Counted from the first letter of the stretch, positions 52,546 through 63,227 are shown. The stretch: DNA of 64,000 nucleotides from Loripinus fragilis (GCA_964019695.1 OZ026522.1:61465811-61529810); one strand, 5' to 3'. Translations and numbers: made by a program. The notes: a model not told the origin generated them from the sequence alone.

Positions 52546-52851
52546 TGAATGGATTATTGTTGGGTTGAGAATTTTCGGTAATCTTAAGTAGCCAACAAGG
52601 GTCACTCAAGAGTAGGGGCGGACAAACAGGCGAACGGATGAATAGACAGACGGGGGTTTTACAATATCCATTTTGCTGTTTCAAAAAAAGTGTGGGCTTT
52701 TATAAACATAAAATTCTTTTTAAACTTTTTCCTAATTATATCTGATACCTGCCCTTGAACCAAAGAGATTGCGGTAAATGCAATATTTCATCACCTGAAC
52801 CATTAAAAGTATTCCAGTTTATTACGGATAAAACCTAAAAGGGTAATTTTA

Positions 52852-53065
52852 CGAACAGCAGAGACATAGATGAAATGCCGTATTTGTATTCGGGAAGCCC
52901 CTAACTCCTAAATGGGTAGTTTAACGAACAGCAGAGACCCCAATGAAATGCCGCATTTGTATTCGGGAAACCCCTAACTTTTACGAACAGCAGAGACCCA
53001 GATGAAATGCCACATAATGCGGCTTTTCATCTAAGTCTACAATGTTTGTAAAGGTAAAAAAGATA
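52852..53065. repeat. Three tandem pieces of ACGAACAGCAGAGACCCAGA
   Basis: ACGAACAGCAGAGAC followed by GATGAAATGCC occurs at 52852, 52932 and 52983. The last one completes the hairpin seen at 29515. Confidence 0.6.
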
Positions 53066-54762
53066 TTCAGGCAAAAGATCACACTATTTTTGAAAAGTAT
53101 AACCTGACACCCCTGTGTACAATGAATCATTTGATACAATTAGCTAAAAGAACAAAAAAACACATTCGTTTACTCATTGAAAGTTTGTAAGTGATGTGCA
53201 TGACATTGTATTCTGATTTTATAACTAAGCCAGTATGTATGTTACTGAAATTATGTGCACTCAGGTGAAACCTTTAGAAATATATCAATCCATATTTGAG
53301 GGGTGTTCAAAAATAATTGATGTTAGATTGTTTCTCAGTCATTGTTTGTATTTGTACTGATTTGTCGTGGTCTGCCCTTTGAAATATTCTCCGCCTACCT
53401 GAGTACACAGTTTCAGACAGCCGTTCCATTTATTGAAGCATTCTCATACTCATTTAGATACTGGTAATTTAAACAGCATATCAGACGGAGTTTCTGGAAT
53501 GATATCTCTATCCAAATATGAAATAGATAATAAACACAAGGGGCAAGACCTGGGGAGTGTGGGTGGAGGGGGTTGGGGTGTGTTAACCATCTACGATTCC
53601 AAAAACTCAGCCACAGTGCATGCCTTATGCGCTGGTGCGATATCGTGCAGGAGTCTTAGGTGCTTATGTTCTGGTTTCATTATCTCTAAGGTATTTAAGT
53701 CCACTCTGTCTCAACTGGAATTTTAAACTTAAAAAGCTAGCTAAGTAACAGTTGATTTTTGGCGTTTATGTGTATGAAATCAGTTCACATACTAATGCGT
53801 GCGCTATGCAAGTCATTATTTGGCATCTAATAAAGAATAAAAATACGTGTAGAAATAGAAAGTTTTGCACATTTCTGTTTATTGTTTGCGGAGCTGGACA
53901 CCATCTTGTAGCTGTACGCAAATTGTTATGCAGTCAAGGACATTGTAACAGTCGTAGAGGGTCTAAATAAGACCACTGTGTTCCAATCGAAAACCCGATC
54001 ACTGGGCCAGAACACTCGATATACAGAACTATGCATACATTATGAAAAGCTTGATAACTTTCAAAACGCGTCGCTCTGAGATTTCAAACTGTTTGTACAG
54101 TAAAGTACTGATATTTTGCATTTTATCTAAAGACAGCAGACATTCCAGAACATAGACAAAAATCCCTTTCGTTCTTTTTTTAGGTAAAAGTCGCCTTTTT
54201 GGCTGAGACAGCTATCACCCAACTCGCAAAATTATTGTTAAACTGACATACATCTGGATATATTAAGTGACAATAACCAACGAAAAAAATCAAAAGTACA
54301 GTATTGACAAATATATTACCCTTTTAAACAGATAGGAACGTTTTTCCTCATTGACTGCAACCAACCCGCGATGACGGCACAGTTCGAGTACAGTGGTTCC
54401 CTTACGTGTATACCTGGATTTATTTTGATTAGCTTTTTGGCCACCGTGATCGGATCCTCTTTTGATCATTTGTCAGAAAATGAGGTATCCATCAAGGGGC
54501 GGAGAGGGCATGGGGTAGGGGAACTCTCAATTTTATTTGCTACGTAAGCTTAAACCAAGCATCTACTGTTACCACCCCCCCCACCAATAAATATCAGGAA
54601 TATCAGGCATACCCAAGAAATACTTTAGATTTAGATACCTACAAAGTGTATTCCCGTTCTGTACCTTGAACTTAAGAAAACCCCTGTAAATGCATAGACA
54701 TGAGCCCCAAAAAAGTATCCACAAAATCTGCCTCCTCCATAAATATTAAATTTTCTGACCCC

Positions 54763-54830
54763 ACCCCCCCCCCCCCCCCCCCGCCCCTAAAAAAAACAAT
54801 GATTTTAATAATAATAATAATAAAATAAAA
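54763..54830. repeat. Poly-C run and AAT microsatellite
   Basis: About 20 consecutive C, then an A run, then several ATA/AAT repeats. Length may be unreliable. Confidence 0.85.
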
Positions 54831-54915
54831 ATGATGATACATATACACGTATTATATGAAAATATTAGAATGCCCCCACCCTGGGTATCCAATCTGCATT
54901 AAGTTTCAGATGCTT

Positions 54916-55394
54916 CTTCAATATGTTATTAACTAAATTGTGATAACGACTTATTTATGAACTGGCCTACTAAGTGTCTCACGGTACTTTGCATCTTTTT
55001 GAAGCAAATCAAGTATCTTTTGGGTATTATGTTTTTTGTTGGTCATTGTTGTTAATTGCAGGATGACCAGGATAAGCAGCATCTTGTTTAAGCTCTTAAA
55101 TTAAGTCACCCATCTATAAGCCTTGGTGAAAGACATTTGGTCCTCCCTATATGTATCTTCAATATGTTATTAACTAAATTGTGATAACGACTTATTTATG
55201 AACTGGCCTAAGTGTCTCACGGTACTTTGCATCTTTTTGAAGCAAATCAAGTATCTTTTGGGTATTATGTTTTTTGTTGGTCATTGTTGTTAATTGCAGG
55301 ATGACCAGGATAAGCAGCATCTTGTTTAAGCTCTTAAATTAAGTCACCCATCTATAAGCCTTGGTGAAAGACATTTGGTCCTCCCTATATGTAT
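54916..55394. repeat. Tandem duplication, period about 241 bp
   Basis: CTTCAATATGTTATTAACTA at 54916 recurs at 55157. The copies appear identical except for three bases (CTA) missing from the second. They end CTCCCTATATGTAT. Confidence 0.9.
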
Positions 55395-55559
55395 CGCGAT
55401 GTTCTTAATGAATATTTGGCGACCCGCCTTATATAGGCCATTTTTCGAGCACATTTTCAGCTTTTTTCCAAGCATATTGTAGAAAGCTTTTGAATACATA
55501 TACTGTACTGAGGATATTTAAGCTATGAAATAGATGTTTCGCTATTTATCGTACATGTA

Positions 55560-55735
55560 TCTACATTGATTGCTGGTTCTCGGTCTACAAGTGGTCAGTA
55601 ATGTAAATACAGTTAACCAGACCCCCACACACACATATCCGGGTATTGGTTGGGGGAGGGGGGTACTGGTTATTTGTTTTTCTAATACTGAGCAACTGTT
55701 AACCTGGGACCAGCAATTAATGTAGATATGATCAA
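55560..55735. repeat. Fold-back, ATCTACATTGATTGCTGGTTC ends
   Basis: TACATTGATTGCTGGTTCTC is mirrored by GGGACCAGCAATTAATGTA. Inside, AATACAGTTAACCAG / CTGGTTATTT and GGGGGAGGGGGGTACTGG also mirror. Nested in the mariner-like element. Confidence 0.65.
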
Positions 55736-55884
55736 GTCACACGGTTTGTGCGCTTAATTTGGCATACGATAAAAAGAGAGCTAATTATTGCACTATTTTT
55801 GAACGCCCCTCATATACCAGGTATGGGGATCATGTCAAAATATACATGCAGATGATGGATTTAAAATCTTATAAAAAGGTAAAA

Positions 55885-56738
55885 CAAGCAAATTCAGAGA
55901 ATTTATGTTCCCCGCCATTATTGTTTATGACAGTAAAAACGCCAGAAAAATGCCTAAGTTAAAATAGCAGAAAAAGTGATCTTCAGATCATGAAAAAAAC
56001 ATCTGTAAAGTTTCAAAAGAATCGGCATAAAACTGTAGGAGGAGTTGCGCACACAAGGTACCCAGTATCCATTAACTTTGACAGTAAAAACGCCAGAAAA
56101 ATGCCTAAGTTAAAATAGCAGAAAAAGTGATAAAAAATAATTTGAGGATTATATCCAAACCACATGCATATCTTCAGACCATGTCCAAAACACCTGTGAA
56201 GTTTCAAAAGAATCAATATAAAACTGTAGGAGGAGATGCGCACACAAGGTACCCACTATCCATTCACTTTGATAGTAAAAATGTCAGAAAAATGGCTAAG
56301 TTCAACTGGCGGAAAAAGTGTTAAAAAATAATCTGAGGAATATATCCAAACCACATGCATATCTTCAGACCATGTACAAAACACCTGTGAAGTTTCAAAA
56401 GAATCGATATAAAACTGTAGGAGGAGTTGCGCACACAAGGTACCCACTATCTTTTCACTTTGATAGTAAAAACGCCTAAAAATGACTAAGTTCAAATTGC
56501 GAAAAAAGTGACAAAAAATAATCTCAGGATAATATCCAAACCACATGCATATCTTCAGACCATGACTAAAACATCTGTAAAGTTTCGAAAGAATCGGCAT
56601 AAAACTGTAGGAGGAGTTGCGCACACAAGGTACCTACTATATTAGGGGGACGGAAGGACGGAAGGACGGAAGGACGGACGGAAGGACGGAATGCCGAAAA
56701 CTATGTCCCTCCGCTTTTCTTCGAAAAGGCGGGGGACA
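55885..56738 (+). mobile_element. Helentron-like element with about 191-bp tandem units
   Basis: CTGTAGGAGGAGTTGCGCAC recurs at about 56033, 56223, 56415 and 56604, with units sharing CATGCATATCTTCAGACCAT and GTGAAGTTTCAAAAGAATC. Then GGAAGGACGG repeats and a final hairpin GTCCCTCCGCTTTTC-TTCG-AAAAGGCGGGGGAC. It interrupts element X between AGGTAAAA and AATCTAAAAA. The layout parallels the 15745-18535 element, but the hairpin sequence differs. Confidence 0.75.
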
Positions 56739-57183
56739 AAAAATCTAAAAAAAATTAGATCTCCACGTTGTAAGCTTTTACGAAACTGTATTTAGAACCA
56801 ATAGTTAGAAACCGCTTGTAACTAGATAAAAGGGATGAGGACGAATTGAAAGAGACAGCCAGTTTGTCTGGAATATGATGGGCGAAAACTTGCAAAATTG
56901 GGCTATTCCTACTGAAGTACCTTAATAGAAAAAAATAATTTTACAGATTTCCACATTAAGTTTTCAAGCAAATTTATTGTTGTGTCAAGATTCTGTATCG
57001 AACCCTCTAAGGTAGTATCAAAACTAATAATCACGTTTGGTATACGTAGATAAAAATGCCACTTAAAATGTGGCATATATTTTGTGATGCAAAACTTTTT
57101 TTGAGTAGTATAGATCAAATTCCTCGCTAACAGTGAAGACCCTGATGAAATGCCACTTATTATAGGTCACTGGTTGTCGTTAA

Positions 57184-58150
57184 TGTTAGACCACAGACGC
57201 GTGTAATATGATGTGATTGTTCAATGTTTTGCATCAAGAAATGCAAACAGTTGAAATATTGGATCAATAGAAATGTAATTTTATGAAAGTCGGTGCTTGC
57301 TTTTACGCGAAAATGCCGAACGCCCAGGCAATGATAAAACTTATTCTGAAAGACGCCTTGAAAAAAGTAGCACACCTTGTGATCAGTATACGCCTTTATT
57401 TCGTGTACAATTATTATGCTTTAGAAAATTCACGTGTTGATTTGTTTACTTTTTTTTAGATTAGACTGGGACACGAACGAAAGTTGGTATGAGCGGTACG
57501 ACTAACTGGCGAAATATTATATTTCGCGAACCGTAGCGTCAGTGATCTATCAAATAAACATTAGAGGACATTTGAATTTGATTTAAGTTCGGATGCGGAT
57601 GTTAGACGCAGATACCGAATGTGATACGCTGATAATTAACTAATATTAGAATATTAGGCAGTTTCAGCCCTACAGTAAAATATTTTACTGACCGTTCCCA
57701 GGCGGTACTTCTTTTGTGGATCTGGCTTGTATTTGACATGCCTTTCTGTTTATGTGTGCCTTGTTGTCACCTGCTGGGGAAAGGGCTGACCTCTAGGATC
57801 TCGTTTGTGGTGTATAACTGTGAGTTTGTCACTTTCCAATTGGCATCCTGGGTCTGGTGCGGTACTTCTTTGCAACCTTACTTACTATCTCTGATATTGT
57901 GCGTGATTCTCTATTTGATGTTGGGTGCAAACTACAGATGTCGACGTTGGACGTGATTCTTCTTCAGACTTCAACACTGGACGCAATTCCCTGTGTATCG
58001 ACGTTGGAACTGACACTGATAACCTCAAAGCTGGACTACAATATGTATACAGTTAATATACACAGCAATAAGTAAATATTGTGAATAAACACTAAAGTAT
58101 AGCACAGACATTGTTTAATATAGAAAGCCCTGCTTTCAAATACAAACTAC
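57184..58150. other. Unassigned; possible LTR-like segment
   Basis: Begins TGTTAGACCACAGACGCG and ends near AAATACAAACTACA, followed by CAATCGGCGGTGACC, which has the look of a region after an LTR. AATAAA-like words lie at 58083. I found no second LTR, so this is weak. Local frames have no recognised domain. Confidence 0.25.
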
Positions 58151-58237
58151 ACAATCGGCGGTGACCATCTATAGGGTGGAACTCCTTTGAAAGAAAGAAG
58201 AAAAAAAGAAAGCGCACCCAAAAAAAACCCACCCTCC

Positions 58238-58294
<57 letters not shown>

Positions 58295-58310
58295 ATCTAT
58301 CTATCGGCTC
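58238..58310. repeat. CTAT microsatellite
   Basis: About 14 CTAT units, one interrupted (CTAATC), flanked by an A-rich stretch. Confidence 0.95.
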
Positions 58311-59775
58311 ACATAAAACTTGGCCCAAGACAACTCAGCCCAAGTTCCAAAACTTGGCCCAAGACAACTCAGCCCAAGGTCCAAAACTTGGCCTAAGGCA
58401 ACTTGGTCCAATGTAAAATTTTAAAAAAGACAACTCAGCCCCTATTTTTAGAGGGACTAAAGCATGTGTCCTATGTTATAACATGGAAAATGAGCCCCTA
58501 TGTTATGTTGCATGCCTTCTTAAGAACAAAAATGGCGTCATTCGACAAAAATAGTAAGTGAGTATTATCAGCAAATACCACAATCACAAAATACAGACAA
58601 ACCCATGGCACCGCGAAGAAGAGCCACACCACAATCACGAGACACCAGGAAGACAAACTAAGCAAAGCAACCAGCTCTCTCTTCCCCATCAAGATGATTG
58701 CAATACTAGAATGGACATAAAGTAACGCACAACAAAACATAGAACAATTAAAATGCATTTAAGCCCCCCGGTGGCTTGGGCTGCTGTCTGTTCTAAGGCG
58801 GTGGTTCTGTTGTTGTTGACTTTTTGTTTATTGTTACTCCCATTGTGGGAGTCTGTAATTGTTCTATGTTTTGGTGTACGTTACTTTATGTCCATTTTAG
58901 TATTGCAATCATCTTGATGGTGAAGAGAGAGCTGATTGCTTTGCTTAATTTGTCTTCCTGGTGTATCGTGATGGTTGAGCAGCTCTTCCTCGCGGTGCCA
59001 CGGGGTTGTCTGCAGTTTGTGATTGTGGTATTTCCTGATCATACTCATTTACTATTTCTGTTATTGAAGTCATCAACATTAGAAGATACTCTTGCAAACG
59101 AATAAGCTGAGAAATATGTACACCATAGGAAGGGGAGCGAGGAACATCTCCATCAAGAAAATGGAAATTTACTATTTCAAAATCAAAATCATCCCGTTAA
59201 TCATAAATTTTAGAAGAAACTATATCACTTGTTATGGACAAGTTCAAATCCAGAAACAGAGCTTCAGTATCAGAAGAATTGGCCTTATTTAACTGAAGCT
59301 CAGTAGATGTGCTGCACGATAAAGGCACTTGTTAGAGAAATGATCAACATAATTGCCCCAATAAGATAAGAGATTATCAAAGATGTGCATCAAATGACAC
59401 TTTGTTCAAACACGTTAATCTCTTTAATTATTCCATACATTCAAACTCATGCCCAGGCAGAAACGCAGGAACGTAAGCGCATTCTTGCAAGAAAACCCAC
59501 TGCTTTAAAATATCCAATAAAAACGGGCAGAGGATTGAACAGAAATGTGCACTTAAAATACAACACTTCCTCTCCAGCAGCGAAGGCTCATGCACAAACA
59601 ATCCAACCGTTAGCTGTCTGTAATTCGTTCATGACAGAATAATTATATGGGTCAAGTTGTCTTATGAATTTGGGCCGAGCTATCTAATAAACTCGGGCCG
59701 AGTTAACTTGGGCCGAGTTTTATGTAGGCTGAGTTGACATGGGCTCAGTTGGTTTTGGGCCGAGATGTCTGTAAT
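58310..59775. mobile_element. Unit bounded by inverted ACTTGGCCCAAGACAACTCA minisatellites
   Basis: 58315-58445 has three diverged copies of ACTTGGCCCAAGACAACTCA with GCCCAAG. 59648-59775 has the complementary words (TTGGGCCGAGTT, GTTGACATGGGC, TTGTCTTATGAATTTGGGCC). Between them lies the palindromic repeat below. No transposase seen. Confidence 0.5.
58545..59072. repeat. Head-to-head copies of a 220-300 bp repeat with an open frame
   Basis: 58545-58758 (minus frame) and 58824-59072 (plus frame) are inverted copies around CCCCCCGGTGGCTT. Both translate without stops: NCSMFCCALLYVHSSIAI, GKRELVALLSLSSWC, then FAVPWVC or LAVPRGC, and FVIVVFPDHTHLLFL. A third copy is at 60603-60905 and a short piece at 62420-62462. 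I do not know the function; see findings. Confidence 0.7.
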
Positions 59776-60100
59776 TCTTGTAGGGTATGTCTTCTGACTC
59801 CGTAGTATCCGAGTGTAGTCTACAATGGGGTACTTTGTCAAAGGCTTTGGCAAAGTGCAACAGAATGGCATCTACCTGGTCTCTTCCTGACCGAATCTGA
59901 CTTGCTATGCCTTGGATGGTCGTAACTAGTTGGGTAACACAGGGCCTCTTTTCCCAAAACCATGTTGCTTAACTGTCAAGATGTTGTTCTGGCCAAAATG
60001 CTTCACAACATTTCTATGGCCTATGTGTCCAAGCACTTTACTGGCCACTGAGGTCAGGGATACAGGTCTGCAACTAGATTGCTGTTGTTTTTGTCCTTTC
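59773..60100 (-). pseudogene. LINE reverse transcriptase fragment
   Basis: On the minus strand, with frame breaks: RPVSLTSVASKVLGHIGHRN, QNNILTVKQHGFGK, CVTQLVTTIQGIASQIRSG, DQVDAILLHFAKAFDKVPH. These are RT boxes 2-4 of a jockey/CR1-like LINE. The catalytic YADD region is absent. Confidence 0.75.
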
Positions 60101-60600
60101 TATTAAAGTTCTAAATCCAATTAGATATGGAAGAAATATTACTAAAAGCAACACATATCGTTTTTGTGGTAATAAAATAAGATTCTTTTCGCTAATTACA
60201 CCGTTGATTAATTGGGCAGATAATATACTATCCTGTTTACTCTCCACCCCACTTGAATTCTGTAGAGGCGAGTCACTTCCCTTGGATTTGTGACGTCACA
60301 AGGGTAGTTCGTCTGATGACTGTGTATTGTCGCAGTGAATAATGCAGCACTGATGTCGAGTTTGATAGCGATTTAAGCGATATTTCGTTGGTAGATATTG
60401 ATCAGACTGGACCAAAACACACTTATCAATATTCTAACGAGTATCCTCAGCATGCATTTCAAAAGTCGAAGACACGTTGACCACATAGTTTACGCTCACA
60501 TCAGCATTATAATAGATATATATTTGTTGGCAAAGAATGAGCTTTCTTTAACCGGAAACCATGCCTTATTTATTTGTCAAGATCTTCATGACGAAATGCT
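60101..60600. other. Unassigned sequence
   Basis: No gene or paired repeat recognised. TGACGTCACAAGGG at 60291 contains a perfect TGACGTCA palindrome. Confidence 0.4.
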
Positions 60601-60602
60601 CA

Positions 60603-60905
60603 AAAATAGTAAGTGAGTATGATCAGCAAATACCACAAACACACACACCACACAACCCCGTGTCACCGCGAGGAAGAGCTGCTCAACCATCACGATATAC
60701 CAGGAAGACAAATTAAGCAAAGCAACCAGCTCTCTCTTCCCCATCAAGATGGTTGCAATACTAGAATGGACATAAAGTAACGTACAGCAAAACATAGAAC
60801 AATTACAGACTCCCACAATGGGAGTAACATAAACAAAAAGTCAACAACAACAGAACCACAGCAGCCTAAGCCACCGGGGGCGGGGGGGGGCTTAAATGCA
60901 TTTTA
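60603..60905 (-). repeat. Third copy of the open-frame repeat
   Basis: Minus frame reads GVCNCSMFCCTLLYVHSSIA, GKRELVALLNLSSW, VMVEQLFLAVTRGC and VVFADHTHLLFLS without a stop. Its end GCCACCGGGGGCGGGGGGGG matches the centre of the 58.7 kb palindrome. Confidence 0.7.
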
Positions 60906-62305
60906 CTGATACTAAATCTTCGCCCTAGATTCTGCTGTTGTTGAAGTACAAGAAATGTTCAGCTCGCATGGTGGCCATCTAAAGTTTATCGTAAACCAAA
61001 ATGGGTGATAGGTTATATCTTGTTGTCGTATCACACAGGGCATGCAACAGTGATTAAAAACTCTCTTTTTTATCACAGACAAGGTTTCTGATTTTCAAAC
61101 CATGATCGTAAAACGCAAATATATCGTTATTGATCACAAAAAATAATGTATTTTTGCTACAATGTATCGAAAATGATATTTTTGACTGTCGGAAATGCAC
61201 TTTTGCGGGTTTTAAGAATTTTGAATCAGGCTGATTGCCGGATCTACTTGTTGTGTCACTCTGTACGAGTCACTCAGTAATTAAGGTCACTGATTTGGAA
61301 CACTGATTACGTTATTTTGTTTGTTGAATATCCTTGTAAATTATGATGCATTACGTTTTTCCGTTTCTAACAAAAACACAATTGAAAAAAAATGTGTTCC
61401 AGAAGTTTGGATCATTTTAGGCATATCTTGTGACGAGACGCTTTCGTTGAGCACAAAGACAAATTTGAGCCAACTCATGTGGTTTCCATTCTTTCACCAA
61501 AGGATTAGACGAGCCTGCGCATGCACAGTCTCGACAGAGCCTCCACCAACTATTGACAAAAGAAGAGGCCCCAGTGACAGATCAGGCCCCTAGCCCCACT
61601 AGATGGCTGCACAACCATGTATAAAAATGTCTTGATAAATAGGCCTAATCAACATGCGATAAATATCAAACCTTCCTGGTTTTGAGAACTGTAGATGGGC
61701 ATGTGGACCTGAGATTGAAAACATATTTATTTTTTGTTGCTGTTTCTGCATGTGATCCGGGAATTCTACGTGTCAAAATTCATGTCAAATCAGACAGGGT
61801 AGATTATAGAAAAAATATCTAACCATTTAGTTTGCGAAATCAAGTACAAAAAAGTGAGCTCACTAGATTTTATTATATTACTAGCATCAAGGGCACACAA
61901 TCTTAACAGTGTCGTTGCCACTCGCACAAACTGATAACTTCGCTGCATAGTCGGCAATGAAGAAGCAGACTAAAATTTAGCCATTCCAGCCCCACTAGAT
62001 GGCTGCACATGTATAAATAATGTATTTATGAATATCCGGTAAGAGCAAAATTTAACGTTGCGGCTGAAAAATGTTAACTGTAGGCTCTCTCTCTCTCATT
62101 CCGCGTTATACGAGCCTTTATCTAATTGATGTATGGACATTCACCTTGGCCAGATACGATTTCGCCCGTCAAAGTAATTAAAAATCATAATGTGACATGC
62201 GTGCATGTTTTAATTTCCGGTGATTGAAGAGCAATATAAGATCCCTATGAACATACTGATATAAATCCCCACTGGAATTTTAACACAACAATACAAAATT
62301 CGTTT
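60906..62305. other. Intergenic, two CTCF-like words in a short duplicated segment
   Basis: CCCCACTAGATGGCTGCAC occurs at 61594-61612 and 61990-62008, each followed by an ATGTATAAA-containing segment. Nothing coding recognised. Confidence 0.5.
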
Positions 62306-62416
62306 GAGGCGCATTGTCCTACTGGTAGAGTGCTTAACTTGAGACTCAAAGAGTTGCGGGTACGAGCCTAACGGACGGCACTGCATTGTGTCCTTGAGCT
62401 AGACACAACAATCCAA
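62306..62416 (+). mobile_element. tRNA-derived V-type SINE, truncated (copy 4)
   Basis: GGCGCATTGTCCTACTGGTA, GAGTGCTTAAC, GTTGCGGGTACGAGCC and CATTGTGTCCTTGAGC match the head and centre of the SINEs at 1986 and 16081. It stops near AATCCAAG, where a piece of the open-frame repeat begins. Confidence 0.7.
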
Positions 62417-62464
62417 GTTTGTGATTGTGGTATTTCCTAATCATACTCACTTACTATTTTTGAG

Positions 62465-62620
62465 TGTCTACCTACCTTACTACCTATACAGGTAGGTAGG
62501 TAGATAGGTAGGCGGGTAGGTGGTTGGGTGGGTGGGTGGGTTCCTCGGTCGGACGGTTGGTGGGTTGGTAGGTAGGTCGGTCGGTCGGGGTCGGTCGGTA
62601 GGTAGGTAGGTAGGTATTAT
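62465..62620. repeat. GGTA/GGTC/GGTG microsatellite tract
   Basis: Imperfect four-base repeats (GGTA, GGTG, GGTC) for about 130 bases after ACCTACCTTACTACC. Confidence 0.9.
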
Positions 62621-62692
62621 TTCATTAGTTAGTCATACCTTTTTATGAAGGATAGAGAACCATTCTAATCGGAAACGCATCACAAAATCAAA

Positions 62693-62809
62693 ATGGCTGA
62701 CGGGGAAACTGAGATCGCCGAAAATTCCAGCAAAACTATATCTATCTTCGTTTAAACACCAAAAGAAAAGAAAGAAATTGAGTTAGATGGAGATGCAACC
62801 GTGAAAACA
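62693..62809 (+). pseudogene. Ubiquilin N-terminus copy with in-frame stop
   Basis: ATG GCT GAC opens MADGETEIAENSSKTISIFV, a TAA, then TPKEKKEIELDGDATVKT. This is the start of the ubiquitin-like domain of ubiquilins, which carry the VKTPKEK motif after a short acidic leader; here the Lys codon AAA has become TAA. Similarity ends at VKT, where the sequence ACA|GTACGC could be a donor, so this may be a copied first exon. Ubiquilins shuttle ubiquitinated proteins to the proteasome; this copy cannot encode one unless the stop is an error. Confidence 0.7.
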
Positions 62810-63069
62810 GTACGCCAGTTACTTCGATCAACCAATTCCTTTCCGTTTCGATGAAAATCTGTGTCGCTCAATTTCCCAATATTTTCAGTTCCCTACGTCG
62901 GGTAGTGTCACACCACAGGCCTTTGATTCTCTCTGTGTAAACCGTAAAAAATCCCATAAACTGCTCGTATTTACCTGATTTCCTGTTCTAGCAGACAAAG
63001 TCTACCAGGACAATAACGGCCCAAGTGGGTGGGGAATTTCTGTACTTAGGCCATCGGGCCACATTATCT

Positions 63070-63225
63070 CACAGGTATCTTCTTATCACTGGGGAAACAA
63101 GACAGTTCACCGACAAGACGATTCGACGACACATTTTTTTTTAAGACAGTTCACCGACAGATTTAAAGACTGTATACAGACATTTTTGAAGACAGTTCAT
63201 CGACACTTTTTTATCATGTTTTTTG
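63070..63225. repeat. Short repeats GACAGTTCACCGACA
   Basis: ACAGTTCACCGACA at about 63101 and 63153, with ACAGTTCATCGACA at about 63196. Spacing is irregular and T-rich. Confidence 0.7.
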
Positions 63226-63227
63226 AC

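Larger units (their letters stand above)
53295..55814 (-). mobile_element. Mariner-like element, TA-flanked, degenerate
   Basis: Ends TTTGAGGGGTGTTCAAAAAT and, inverted, ATTTTTGAACGCCCCTCATA; TA lies at 53293-53294 and 55815-55816. Minus-strand remains near the left end read LLHDIAPAHKACTVAEFLES, then a Pro-rich HPPYSPDLAP-type segment in altered form (PQPPPPTLPRSCPL), and FNKWNGCLKLCTQVGGEYFK. This is the C-terminal pattern of mariner transposases. Stops and shifts abound. The rest of the 2.5 kb is other repeats. Confidence 0.75.
53205..56935 (-). repeat. Element X, copy 2 (inverted, split by two insertions)
   Basis: Pieces in inverted order: 53205-53292 (AGCCAGTATGTATGTTACTG, GTGCACTCAGGTG), 55817-55884 (GGGGATCATGTCAAAATATA, CATGCAGATGATGG) and 56739-56935 (CCACGTTGTAAGCTTTTACG, AACCAATAGTTAGAAACC, ATTCCTACTGAAGTACC). 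The gaps are filled by a mariner-like element and by a tandem-repeat element. Confidence 0.8.
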
